From: G963665595 sp963665595
GTDB lineage: Bacteria; Actinomycetota; Coriobacteriia; Coriobacteriales; CADBOM01
Length of the DNA: 64,000 nucleotides
Assembly (NCBI GenBank): GCA_963665595.2
Contig: CAXXJK010000004.1
Coordinates: 682,001-746,000 of the forward strand
Direction of reading: 5' to 3'
The translations under genes and the position numbers were made by a program. The notes below the pieces were generated by a model. The model did not search any database and was not told where the DNA came from. It saw only the letters and a program-made list of their open reading frames with translations. Shown piece after piece: positions 27,818-36,557 of the stretch (the stretch's first letter is position 1; each line of letters begins with the position of its first letter).

Positions 27818-28587
27818 ATCATGAACCACCCCTCAAAGGGGTGGTTTGCTCTGGGCCTATAAGGCCAAGGAATACCGGCAGCGTCTAAAGGCGCTTGTCT
27901 TTCTCTTCGTTCAAGCCGTATTGCCGTTGACTCGTAGCAAGCCGCTTGAAGCGGCTTTTGTATTACCTGACTACCCCTTAAAGGGGTCTTCGTATTCTTT
28001 GATGCTCAATTTATCTAATGCGATATCGTGGGCTTCCTGTTCCCTGATGTACTTCGCGATAGTCGCTTCATTGAGACCGACAGTCGATACATAATAGCCT
28101 TCTGACCAAAAGTGCCGGTTTCCGAACTTGTATTTCAGGTTTGCATGTTTATCAAACATCATCAGGGCGCTTTTTCCTTTCAGATATCCCATGAAACTTG
28201 ATACCGATACTTTAGGTGGGATACTTACCAGCATATGCACGTGGTCGACCATGAGATGTCCTTCGATAATCTCAACCCCTTTGTAGCTGCACAACTGCCT
28301 GAATATCTCTCCTAATGAATCTCGATATTGATTGTAGATTGCCTTCCTCCTATACTTCGGAGTGAACACGACGTGGTACTTGCACATCCACTTCGTGTGC
28401 GACAAACTATGTGCTTGGTTTGCCAAACTGACCACCTTCCCTTTGTAGCAGATACGACTTGAACACTTGTATCCTACTACTTGGTAGGTGGTCTTTTTGG
28501 ATGTGGTGAAACCTTCGACGCGCACCCGCATAGCGGGTGGTTGTTTGTCTCCGCTACTACGTAGCGAAGACAGGCTTGAAGCCTGAA
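27818..28587 (-). mobile_element. IS200/IS605-family insertion sequence, copy 1
   Basis: A 770-bp unit repeated at 43943-44712 with four substitutions (27871, 27872, 27884, 27929), all outside tnpA. It has no terminal inverted repeats and no tnpB, as for IS200 types. Subterminal hairpins are prominent: near the right end CCACCCC/GGGGTGG (about 27827-27845), AAGCCGCTT/AAGCGGCTT (about 27942) and ACCCC/GGGGT (about 27972); near the left end CGCTAC/GTAGCG and CAGGCTT/AAGCCTG (28571-28585). It inserted 5 bp beyond the terminator of the DUF5679 gene and downstream of nothing coding on the other side. Confidence 0.92.
27971..28426 (-). CDS. tnpA: IS200/IS605 family transposase TnpA
   Basis: A 151-residue Y1 (HUH) transposase. 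The metal-binding HUH motif is HVHMLV, the catalytic tyrosine lies in the EGYYVSTVG region, and the start reads TKWMCKYHVVFTPKYRRKAIY. It cuts and joins single-stranded ends through a tyrosine intermediate. The open frame extends upstream out of the element into flanking DNA, so that start cannot be right. I take TTG at 28426 (MANQAHSLSHTKW...), which has GGAAGGTGG just upstream; an ATG lies 17 residues further in. The protein is identical in the two copies, so both elements are probably active or recently moved. Confidence 0.9.
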   Translation of the reverse strand: MANQAHSLSHTKWMCKYHVVFTPKYRRKAIYNQYRDSLGEIFRQLCSYKGVEIIEGHLMVDHVHMLVSIPPKVSVSSFMGYLKGKSALMMFDKHANLKYKFGNRHFWSEGYYVSTVGLNEATIAKYIREQEAHDIALDKLSIKEYEDPFKG

Positions 28588-28592
28588 AACAA

Positions 28593-28621
28593 AAAAGGCA
28601 CCGGATGACACGATGCCTTTT
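28593..28621 (-). terminator. Terminator of the DUF5679 gene, adjacent to IS200 copy 1
   Basis: On the minus strand the stem AAAAGGCATCG/CGGTGCCTTTT (one G-T pair) around TGTCATC is followed by TTTTTTG. The IS begins 5 bp past this T-run. Confidence 0.85.
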
Positions 28622-28642
28622 CGTCACTTATGTATCAGCGAG

Positions 28643-28786
28643 TTACTTCTTAATGAAAAGATTGAGCTTGCCACCGCAATCGGGGCAGGTGCCCTTGAGC
28701 ATAGGACGGCCGTTCTTTGAGGTAACCTCAACTGGATCTTTTATTTCCTTCTTGGTCTTGCACTTGACACAATATGCCTCTGCCAC
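28643..28786 (-). CDS. DUF5679 small zinc-ribbon protein
   Basis: A 47-residue protein, too short for ordinary ORF screens. Start GTG at 28786 behind CGGAGGTG; sequence begins VAEAYCVKCKTKKEI and ends GKLNLFIKK. Two knuckles, CVKC and CPDC, form a zinc ribbon or rubredoxin-like site. I recognise the layout (conserved KxxxxxPxxVTxKNGRPMLKGTCPxCG) as the DUF5679 family, found in Actinobacteria and Chloroflexi and of unknown function. It has its own terminator and a strong palindrome 47 bp upstream. Confidence 0.85.
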   Translation of the reverse strand: MAEAYCVKCKTKKEIKDPVEVTSKNGRPMLKGTCPDCGGKLNLFIKK

Positions 28787-28832
28787 CAAAAACACCTCCG
28801 AAAAAGTCATTCACCATACATTAATATTCGTG

Positions 28833-28854
28833 GTATGACAGAATACTGTCATAC
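28833..28854. promoter_or_regulatory. Perfect palindrome upstream of the DUF5679 gene
   Basis: GTATGACAG-AATA-CTGTCATAC: 9-bp perfect arms, 4-base centre, 22 bp in all, 47 bp before the DUF5679 start. This looks like the binding site of a dimeric regulator. The rest of the interval 28855-29026 is AT-rich and shows no gene. Confidence 0.6.
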
Positions 28855-29026
28855 GCTTTCGTAACAGGATAGCCCAAATAACCTCATTTAAAGATATAAT
28901 CCCCGAGAAAGACAACCCCTTCATAAAAACTTGCTTATTTTCGATATTCTTGGTTATGTAAAGATACATTTTGTAGTGCAAGTTTTCTAAAATCTCTAAA
29001 CAATTTGACCGTTGAAGCCGTTCAAC

Positions 29027-31715
29027 TCATACATTCTTGATCATTTCAAGAAGTGTTGAAACCGCTGCGTCTATATTTTGAGAATCAACGATATCGTCGT
29101 GGTCCGACCCCCGCGCGCCACTGTGCAGGAACGCCCGCAGAGAGACCGACCAGCGAAATTGCCCGTAATTTATGATCAAGCGCAATCGACGCATCGGTCC
29201 CTACGCCATGAAAGTGACACCTCCGGAATTTTCATATGCAGACGATCAGAAGCTTTCCGCACCAGTTTTTGCAGACGACGATCTGTTTGTTTTGAGACCA
29301 ATTGCCCTTCCGAGAGAGGAAGATGAGAGTATACCTGCACCGACATCTTCCACATTGACAATAAAAGCACTACGTAACTCCGCAGCATGATGATCGATAA
29401 ACGACTTCATACCGGTGTGCTCCGCCGTACTGGCGCCTGTCACCACAAAACCATATCTCCTTATCGAGAAGATCGGTACTCAAAAGAGAGATTGCAGCAT
29501 GATTGTCTTGCGACAGCGCAGCACCATACGCACCACCTCGCCAATCATCATCATCAAAATTCTTCCACGATCCTATGTCGGCACCTGCTCGACGAGCGCT
29601 GAAATCGCCATCAAGGCCCAGCCATTCAGTCGATGAGGTCTCTTCTTGTCCTTTGTTGTTCTTACGACGCTTCTGTTTTCCCTTGCCACGTCCGAATAAT
29701 GCACCGAAACGCGAGGTGGGTACTTCCACCGTATCGGCTGTTCCATAGGCGGCATCGTTATAATCTCCGCTGAAGTCAGAATCATCAACATCAGATATGT
29801 ACAGATTGCCATCTCCTGCATATTCTTCAAGTTTCTCGATGCTCACGGGCTCCATAATGCCGGTAACGCCAAGTGCTGCAAACGTTTCCCGTCGCGTTCG
29901 CGGGAATATCGACAAAGGCCTCATGCTGTTGTGAGAGAAACTCGCTCTCGTCTAACGCAGATACATCTAATCCACGTTGAGCAAATCCTTCATCAGGAGA
30001 GACTGCGCCGCCCGTTGGGGTACTCAAACCGATGACAGGCAGGTCGAGAAGGCTTTTTGTCTGATCCGCCTTGATCTCAGAAAATGTTTCTGAGGATGAG
30101 GGCTCCTCATCATATATGCCCTGAGCTTCTGTTGGAACACGTTTTGAAGGGGATGCAGCTTGTTCTGTCTCCATGTGCGGAAGAAGAAAATCCGGAAGCG
30201 AATTATTGTCAGATACAAGAGCCGCAACGGGTGTTGCCTCGGGAGTAACCACCACCTGATCGGCACCGGAGACATCGTGGTCAGCGGATACAGCAGACTC
30301 CTCCGCTTCCGGTTTTTTCTCTATCTCCTTGTATATAGGTGCATCAGCAAAGCGGGAACGTACGACAACAGGTGGTACTTCAGGTTCACTTTCACTATCT
30401 TCAGTGTCGCGATACGCGGGCGCATCGGCAAAGCGAAGAGCGAACATCGGGGGTCAACCCGTTCGTCCTTATGAGCCGTTGACCGAAGCTTCGATGATTT
30501 CGCATCATCGTTCTCCCCTTCAGCGCCCAACTCATCTTCCCCCTCGACCTTGCGCCACCACGACGGATGCGCCTGCTTGACCGGTTCGACAGAGACAGGG
30601 ATCACCGGGATTTCAGAAGCAGATTCTTCCACCGCAGGAACAGACCGCGGAATTGGACGACCCTCATAACGCTCAGAAATCTGAGCAACCACTGAAGTCT
30701 CTTCCTCAACCACAACAAACTCGGTCAACTCTGATTCGACAACGCGCTCAGGTTCAGACTCCACAAACGGGACTGCAGATATCGACTCTTCACGCTTTTT
30801 GAAGCGACGACCAATAGCCGCAAACGAGCCCGTGATTGAAGCACGTCTCGGGCTCTCCTCGATCAAACGTTCAGTATCCACGCCGTAGCACTCATCCGCT
30901 TGAGCGTCGAGAAGCTCTCCCACTACAGAAAACGCCCTAGTCTCGCCGAGTTCCGGAGAGGCCGCGGGCGTAGGTGCTCCAGCAGGAAACTCTGATACCG
31001 GTGTAAGACCGATAGAAACAACCTTCTCTGCGACACCCAAGAGCGCCGCCATTCCTGAAGCGTTTCCATTTGCTCCAACACCCTGCCGCGCAAAGAGACG
31101 CACTACGAGGACGAGCGTCAACACGAGAAGGACGATATTCAGTATCAGACTGATCAAAACCATCTCGTCAAAAAATGCGGTAAGAACATCCGAAACAACG
31201 ATCACCAGGGAAACCATCAGAAGCAGGTAGTTAATAAACGCATGCTTTGAAGCGAGAAAGGGGAAAGAACATTCGAGGCTCTTCGGCGCATCAGCATGAG
31301 CAACAATTACTATTTTTTTACGACGAGTTACCGGAGATTGCGCTTGGGGCACATAACGTGCAACGATATTACGGCTATGTTTATGTGCAAGCACGCGAAC
31401 TAAGGGGTTCTTCCCCAAACTATTGAGAATAAGAAACGCCAAACCAACGAACGCGACAACAGAAAGAATGATACGGGACTGCATGCCTGTCAAAACATAG
31501 ATCAAAATACCCGGCAATCCTATGATGGCATAGCTCAACAGCGTGTGCCAGCGCGTAGACCCTGATGTTTCGAACGGCTCAACATTCACGGGAATGCCCA
31601 ACGCATCCAATGTATCAGCAACATACAGCGCTGCGCCCTCTTCACCAGATGAACCAGCGGGTCGGGTATCGAATCGAGAGGTAATATCGGCGACATACGC
31701 ATTAAGATCATTCAC
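29027..31715 (-). pseudogene. M28-family peptidase-like membrane protein, six frameshifts
   Basis: Starts at GTG 31715 after AGGAG (MNDLNAYVADITSRFDTRP). Residues 1-220 hold four membrane segments and a peptidase-like strand IVIVAHADAPK (HxD as in M28). GANGNASGMAALLGVAEK follows, with Asn where most M28 enzymes have the Zn-ligand Asp. A long acidic, low-complexity region comes next. Frame changes are needed near 30451 (a C5 tract), 29895, 29450, 29305, 29207 and 29117 to read VVTGASTAEHTGMKSFIDHH, KLVRKASDRLHMKIPEVS, TDASIALDHKLRAISL and the end AAVSTLLEMIKNV at 29027. The restored protein would be about 895 residues. Catalysis was doubtful even before decay. Confidence 0.82.
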
Positions 31716-31823
31716 AGAAACTCCTATCGTCTTCTGTCCAGAGTATGTTATGGGGTGCGTTGGAACAGTTTCGACCCTCTTATTATAGCCAATTCAACGT
31801 AATTTTTCTTTTGAAGCACTGTT

Positions 31824-33212
31824 TTAGCCTTTGACGACATTATTTTCCTCTGCACCTCCATCGGCGCTCGGTATGTCAGCGTTCGTTGAGAGAGAATTCG
31901 CCATTTCTGCAATCCCCAAATAGCTTCTTATGATGGAGTCTGCTGTTGCCGCACGGTCACGAGCAGCGATATATGAGACCTTCAAGTTTGAGGCAATTGC
32001 CTCATAAGGAACAAGAATTACTCCCGGTGAATTGGTGGGGAGAGCGGCGGCGGCGGCAACGACTTCACCATCTTTTGCATTGTAGGCATCGAGTTGCGTT
32101 TGTGCCTCATCGGCATTTCCAGCAATCAGCGCTTGATCGATAGCAATGAGCAGGTTGGTTGCCGCAGTTTTTGCATTCACATATCGAGCATAAGCAGAAA
32201 GGTCTGCCGTGGGAAAGCGGGACTGAACCTGAATAAGATCCTCGTTTGCTTTGCCAAGATAACTCAGCGCGTCCTGACTAAGCGACAACGATTTTTCCAT
32301 GCCTCCGTTCAGCCTCATCGAAGAAGCATCAATCGAGTCCCGCACCGCAGAGTCGGCAGCCACGATCAACTTCAGAGCATCAGAAAGCTCTGAGAATGCG
32401 TTCAATGCATTGACATCATTTTGAAGAAGTCTTTTTCCGTAGTTGAGCATTTCGCTACGCGCATCGGCGCTTTCCGCTACTGCCTCGGCAATATAGCGGC
32501 CTTCTTCATCACTGAACAGATCATGAAAGCCCTCAATCGCTCCCGCGATAGAGAGCAGTGTTTCTTTGGTACCGGGTATTGAAGAAATCAAACCCGAGAG
32601 ATAGTCGATACGATCCGCAGAAACCTCATCGTCGATCGCCTCATCAACTGCCACCACTACTTGATCAGTACTCTGCAGATGGGCAATCTGTTCATCTAAT
32701 TGAGCATGCGCATAGGTATTGTCTTGCTGCACGCGATACCAATGAAGCCCCATAAGCCCGATCAAGGCCAAAAGAATGATACCTGTTACCACAGAGACAA
32801 TAGTAATCAGACGCTTACGCCGTAAACGCTGACGCTTTATCTCACGCCAGCGCCGTTCATTCTGGCGATGATAGGACTCAAGTCGCGCGATAGATTCGGA
32901 GGTAAGTTGGGGATATTGCAGCGCACGAACATCGTCGAGTGACCACACGCTCGTAGGAGACTCAGCAGACGACAACGAAGATGACTGACTCAAAACAATC
33001 GATGAATGTATCTCAGCCTCATCACGATGCTCTGATTGAGAAGAGCTCGTATAAGAAAAATGAACAGCTGAAGCACGGTGTCTGGTATGAGCCCCCTGTT
33101 GAATGGGTTCCCGACTCCTTTGTGCTTCATCATATTGAGCGTTGCCCATGTTTTTAGAGATGGCCCGGTGTTGAGGCCTTCTTCCGGGCTCGTCAGTACT
33201 CTTTTTTCTCAC
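31824..33212 (-). CDS. Single-pass membrane protein of unknown function
   Basis: 462 residues. The frame opens as far up as 33575, but that part overlaps the divergent WYL gene. A GGGAG site stands before a GTG at 33212, which I use; an ATG at 33149 is the other possibility. The N-terminal 165 residues are polar and Ser/Gln-rich, probably disordered. A strongly basic stretch (RRWREIKRQRLRRKRL) precedes one membrane helix (about residues 177-199), and the C-terminal 265 residues are an Ala-rich helical extracellular domain with no family I recognise. The gene lies upstream of and in line with the broken peptidase gene (about 110 bp between) and divergent from the WYL pair. Confidence 0.7.
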   Translation of the reverse strand: MRKKSTDEPGRRPQHRAISKNMGNAQYDEAQRSREPIQQGAHTRHRASAVHFSYTSSSQSEHRDEAEIHSSIVLSQSSSLSSAESPTSVWSLDDVRALQYPQLTSESIARLESYHRQNERRWREIKRQRLRRKRLITIVSVVTGIILLALIGLMGLHWYRVQQDNTYAHAQLDEQIAHLQSTDQVVVAVDEAIDDEVSADRIDYLSGLISSIPGTKETLLSIAGAIEGFHDLFSDEEGRYIAEAVAESADARSEMLNYGKRLLQNDVNALNAFSELSDALKLIVAADSAVRDSIDASSMRLNGGMEKSLSLSQDALSYLGKANEDLIQVQSRFPTADLSAYARYVNAKTAATNLLIAIDQALIAGNADEAQTQLDAYNAKDGEVVAAAAALPTNSPGVILVPYEAIASNLKVSYIAARDRAATADSIIRSYLGIAEMANSLSTNADIPSADGGAEENNVVKG

Positions 33213-33218
33213 AAAACT

Positions 33219-33241
33219 CCCAAAGAACGTCGTTCTTCGGG
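33219..33241. promoter_or_regulatory. Near-perfect palindrome at the divergent WYL promoter
   Basis: CCCAAAGAACG-T-CGTTCTTCGGG has 11-bp arms with one mismatch around a single base. It lies between the GTG at 33212 and the WYL genes; its end overlaps the ribosome site of the minus-strand gene. Core GAAC and GTTC words recall LexA sites, but they are 3 apart rather than 4. A regulator site, or an mRNA hairpin that hides the ribosome site, are both possible. Confidence 0.5.
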
Positions 33242-33317
33242 TAATATTGTCGCAGAAGGTCACATGATTGAATGCTTTTGGTACCAATAACCCGACAAAA
33301 AGCATTCCCGCGAGTAA

Positions 33318-34331
33318 ATGAGACACATGAATTCTTTCAATGCAACACAGAGACTTACCGCTCTCTATTGTTTTCTCGCCGCACAGACTCATCCGGTCAA
33401 TGCAACGACGATTCGCGCTCACGTCAATGGGTATGATGCCCATGAGACTGATGAAGCCTTTGAACGCAAATTTCGTCGGGATCGTGGCGAGCTTGAACAA
33501 CTTGGCGTGCTGATCGATGAGCACCAAGGCTATTATGAGTTGATGCAACCTGCCCTTGAGCGTCGCGCGCTTCATCTCGATGCCGAAGAAGCTGCTACGC
33601 TACGAGCCTGCGGAGCCTCGGCCCTCAGCAACCCTTCCCTTATCCCCCATGCTGAACTTCTCCGTGCATTGAACAAACTCACTGATGACCCGATAGAGTA
33701 CGTCAGCAACCTTGAACACATTGATGAATTTGAAGGTAGAAATAGCGAGCCCGCAATTCGCATTCTTTCTGCTCTTCAAAACAATAAGACTCTTACGTTT
33801 TCCTATACCACCAGTAAGGGCAAGAGCGGCGCTCGCACGCTAGACCCCTATACTTTGCATTGTGTGAAAGGCGACTGGTATGTCAGTGGGCTCGATCGGA
33901 CAGCCGCTCATGATACGCTTCCAGTCGCACCGAAAGTGAAAACATTTCGATTTGATCGCATGGAAGATGTTCGCCTCGTCAACCCCAGAAAGATGCTGCC
34001 CGACTTCGAATTGCCTCCTGATTATCATACCGAAGAACCCTCGTTTTCCTTTGATATCGGTTCTGAGCATCTGGAAGTAACGCTATTTTTCGACATATCG
34101 AATCTCTGGAAAGCCGAGACTCTCATAAAAGGTCGAGGAACGTCTACACTCACCGAAGAAGGGCTATTTTGGTGTCTGCCTGTAGCCGACCGTAACAGAT
34201 TTTTCGAATGGCTTGCCCTTAACACACCAGATGTCAAACTGGTAGAACCACGAGAGCTCATCGATGAATGGATTGCGCGATTGTCGCACATCGCCCTAGA
34301 GAAAGGAGATTTCGATGGCTCGCCCCAATGA
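33318..34331 (+). CDS. WYL-domain transcriptional regulator (PafB-like)
   Basis: 337 residues. An N-terminal winged helix (about residues 5-75, QRLTALYCFLAAQTHPVNATTI) is followed by a WYL domain (about 140-220; LDPYTLHCVKGDWYVSGLDR gives the W-Y core) and a C-terminal WCX extension. Together with the next gene, which overlaps it by 17 bp, it matches the PafB-PafC arrangement of Actinobacteria, where the heterodimer activates LexA-independent DNA-damage genes on sensing single-stranded DNA. The proteasome genes linked to pafBC in other actinobacteria are absent here. The start could also be the ATG at 33327. Confidence 0.85.
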   Translation: MRHMNSFNATQRLTALYCFLAAQTHPVNATTIRAHVNGYDAHETDEAFERKFRRDRGELEQLGVLIDEHQGYYELMQPALERRALHLDAEEAATLRACGASALSNPSLIPHAELLRALNKLTDDPIEYVSNLEHIDEFEGRNSEPAIRILSALQNNKTLTFSYTTSKGKSGARTLDPYTLHCVKGDWYVSGLDRTAAHDTLPVAPKVKTFRFDRMEDVRLVNPRKMLPDFELPPDYHTEEPSFSFDIGSEHLEVTLFFDISNLWKAETLIKGRGTSTLTEEGLFWCLPVADRNRFFEWLALNTPDVKLVEPRELIDEWIARLSHIALEKGDFDGSPQ

Positions 34332-35355
34332 GCATGAGCGAATCTCCCGTATATTTTCTATTCTTCATCTGCTGAAAAGAGATTACTTTTACTCCTTTCA
34401 TACGCTAGGACGTTTGATGGGAACCGATGACAAAGAAGCACGCGACGTAGTCGAACTTCTTTCAACGATTGATATGCAAGAGTACCGTCCTTCCTTCTTT
34501 ACCGTAGGCGCAAACGAGCACTCAGCCCTTGAAGCAGGAAAAGAGCTTATCGATACAGAGGAAGAGGAAGACCCTATTGGCATATGGGTCTGGGATGATT
34601 TCCATCCGTTTGATCAACCCTTCAATTTTTCACGCGCAGAAGCTCTCGCTCTCAATGCCGCGCTCGACTATATGGGTGCTGCACCGACGGCGCCACTGAG
34701 GCAAAAGATATCGTCTTATCTGTTTGGAATGACCCATGACGAACCCGAGACACGTATTCTCATTGATGTTGCGACTCATGAACAGCATATGAGCCGCTTA
34801 TCGTATCTTGTCGAACACACACAACCAGCGCGCATTGTTTACCGTCCTCAAAGGACGAATGAAAATCAAAACTATCTCATCGAGCCACAGCGTGTCTATG
34901 CAAACAAACTAGGTGATTGGTACGTTGATGCATTTCTTGCAGAGACATCGTCAGATGGCATAACTGAGAAACCCCGAACGTTTAGAATAGACCGAATTGT
35001 TTCGATTGAAGAACTTGCCGGTCATTTTGAGCGCCGTCCGTATCAAGAGGAACCCTTCTTCGCACGACTGGAGAAGGCTCCTGTCGCTTTAATCAACATG
35101 CCCGATGACGAGCCTGTTGAAGAACGCGACTGGCCTTGTGCATCTATCATCAAACAAGAGGCAGGTCAAAAAATTATCGCCGTGCCCTTCGTGGATACGG
35201 AATGGCTAACGCGACGTATCATAGGTAAAATGGGTCGTGCCCGTGTCTTAGAGCCCATTTCTCTTCGAGATGATGTTTGCAGACGCGCTGCAGCAATGTG
35301 CAATGATGTGTATGGTGGCGCTGACACCACTAGAGAATCAGGGGAATTATCGTGA
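34315..35355 (+). CDS. WYL-domain transcriptional regulator (PafC-like)
   Basis: 346 residues with the same layout as its upstream neighbour: winged-helix-like N-terminus (about residues 5-65), WYL domain (about 155-230; RIVYRPQ and KLGDWYVDAFLAE) and a WCX-like C-terminus. AAAGGAG precedes the ATG at 34315, inside the end of the first gene. Divergence from it is large, as for PafB and PafC. Its stop overlaps the start of the next gene (GTGA), so the three genes form one translationally coupled unit. Confidence 0.85.
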   Translation: MARPNEHERISRIFSILHLLKRDYFYSFHTLGRLMGTDDKEARDVVELLSTIDMQEYRPSFFTVGANEHSALEAGKELIDTEEEEDPIGIWVWDDFHPFDQPFNFSRAEALALNAALDYMGAAPTAPLRQKISSYLFGMTHDEPETRILIDVATHEQHMSRLSYLVEHTQPARIVYRPQRTNENQNYLIEPQRVYANKLGDWYVDAFLAETSSDGITEKPRTFRIDRIVSIEELAGHFERRPYQEEPFFARLEKAPVALINMPDDEPVEERDWPCASIIKQEAGQKIIAVPFVDTEWLTRRIIGKMGRARVLEPISLRDDVCRRAAAMCNDVYGGADTTRESGELS

Positions 35356-36491
35356 TTGATGATGCAACAACTACACCCGCGCCGACGCCTACTTCAAACC
35401 ATAAGAAACGTGGACCGCTCTCTATGGTATTGCGCATAGCGCTTGGTCTTCTCGCTATTGTCATCGTGACAGTAGGCGCATATGTCATCTACGTGATCTG
35501 TTCTTATCATCGTATCAGCGACTACCAGACTCTTGAGGTTGTCTCTCCCTCCAAATCCGCGAGCACCGATGCGCTCACCACGGGGACACCGTATTGTGCC
35601 ATAACCTACAATGTAGGATTTGGTGCTTACGTGCCCAACTACAGCTTCTTCATGGACGGCGGAGAAAGTTCTCGAGCGGAGAGTGCCTCTAGCTGCACGG
35701 CTGCACTAGTGGGTGCCGCATCCTATGTAAGCACTCAAAATCCAACGATCGTGCTCTTTCAAGAACTTGATTTGAATTCTGACCGCAGCTATCATCAAGA
35801 TCAATATCAGCAGGTACACTCCGTAATGACAAACTATTACAGCGACTTTGCCGTCAACTATGATTCGGCCTATCTATTCTATCCGTTCTCTAAACCCATA
35901 GGTGCCAGTCGTTCAGGCATAGCCACGTTTTCTGAGTACCCCATCTCAAGCGCACTACGACGCAGCCTGCCCATGCCAGACGACTTGTCAAAGCTTGCAG
36001 AGCTTGACCGTTGCTATACCATAAGCCGCACAAAGGTCACCAACGGACATGATTTGGTAATCTATAACGTTCATCTTATTGCCTACTCAAGCAGCGGAAC
36101 CGTACGTCAGCAACAGATCGATGCGTTGATGAAAGATATATCTAGTGAAATTGCACAAGGGAATTATGTAATCTGCGGAGGAGATTTCAACAGTGAATTG
36201 CGTGCCTCAGAAGCATCTTTGGAAGCAAGCTGGGCACAACCATTTCCTCGTTCATCCATCCCTGACGGTGCGCATATGGCTATTGATCTTCTTGATACGA
36301 GTAGCCTCGATGCTCTCGTCAACAGCAATCGAGATGCGGGACAGCCGTACACTCCCGGCAAGACAGCAACCTATATGCTCGACGGTTTTATCATCTCAGA
36401 CACTATAGAAATGACCGGCTATCAGACACTTGATAACGGATTTGCCTATTCAGACCATATGCCGGTACGCTTGGACTTCATTTTGAAATAG
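35352..36491 (+). CDS. Membrane-anchored endonuclease/exonuclease/phosphatase family protein
   Basis: 379 residues. A Pro/Thr-rich start and one N-terminal membrane helix (about residues 24-50) are followed by an EEP domain with the expected motifs: ITYNVGFGA, LFQELDLN (metal-binding Glu), VIYNVHLIAY, CGGDFNSEL and the C-terminal YSDHMPVRL. The catalytic domain should be outside the cell, so phospholipid, extracellular DNA or phosphoester substrates are more likely than chromosomal DNA. Start GTG at 35352 overlaps the previous stop, with a GGGGA site. A membrane enzyme under the control of a WYL pair is unusual. Confidence 0.83.
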   Translation: MIDDATTTPAPTPTSNHKKRGPLSMVLRIALGLLAIVIVTVGAYVIYVICSYHRISDYQTLEVVSPSKSASTDALTTGTPYCAITYNVGFGAYVPNYSFFMDGGESSRAESASSCTAALVGAASYVSTQNPTIVLFQELDLNSDRSYHQDQYQQVHSVMTNYYSDFAVNYDSAYLFYPFSKPIGASRSGIATFSEYPISSALRRSLPMPDDLSKLAELDRCYTISRTKVTNGHDLVIYNVHLIAYSSSGTVRQQQIDALMKDISSEIAQGNYVICGGDFNSELRASEASLEASWAQPFPRSSIPDGAHMAIDLLDTSSLDALVNSNRDAGQPYTPGKTATYMLDGFIISDTIEMTGYQTLDNGFAYSDHMPVRLDFILK

Positions 36492-36557
36492 AAAATGCTC
36501 AGTAACACAAAAGAGCCACCAAACTATTCATAGTGAATTGTTCAACTCAACGTACGG

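Noticed and set aside
28427..28627. N-terminal extension of the IS200 transposase
   Set aside because: Runs out of the element into host DNA that differs between the two copies.
33223..33237. LexA/SOS box
   Set aside because: GAAC and GTTC are 3 bases apart; known Gram-positive boxes have 4.
33213..33575. Upstream part of the 583-codon frame of the one-TM protein
   Set aside because: Overlaps the start of the divergent WYL gene; the ribosome site at 33218 favours a start at 33212.
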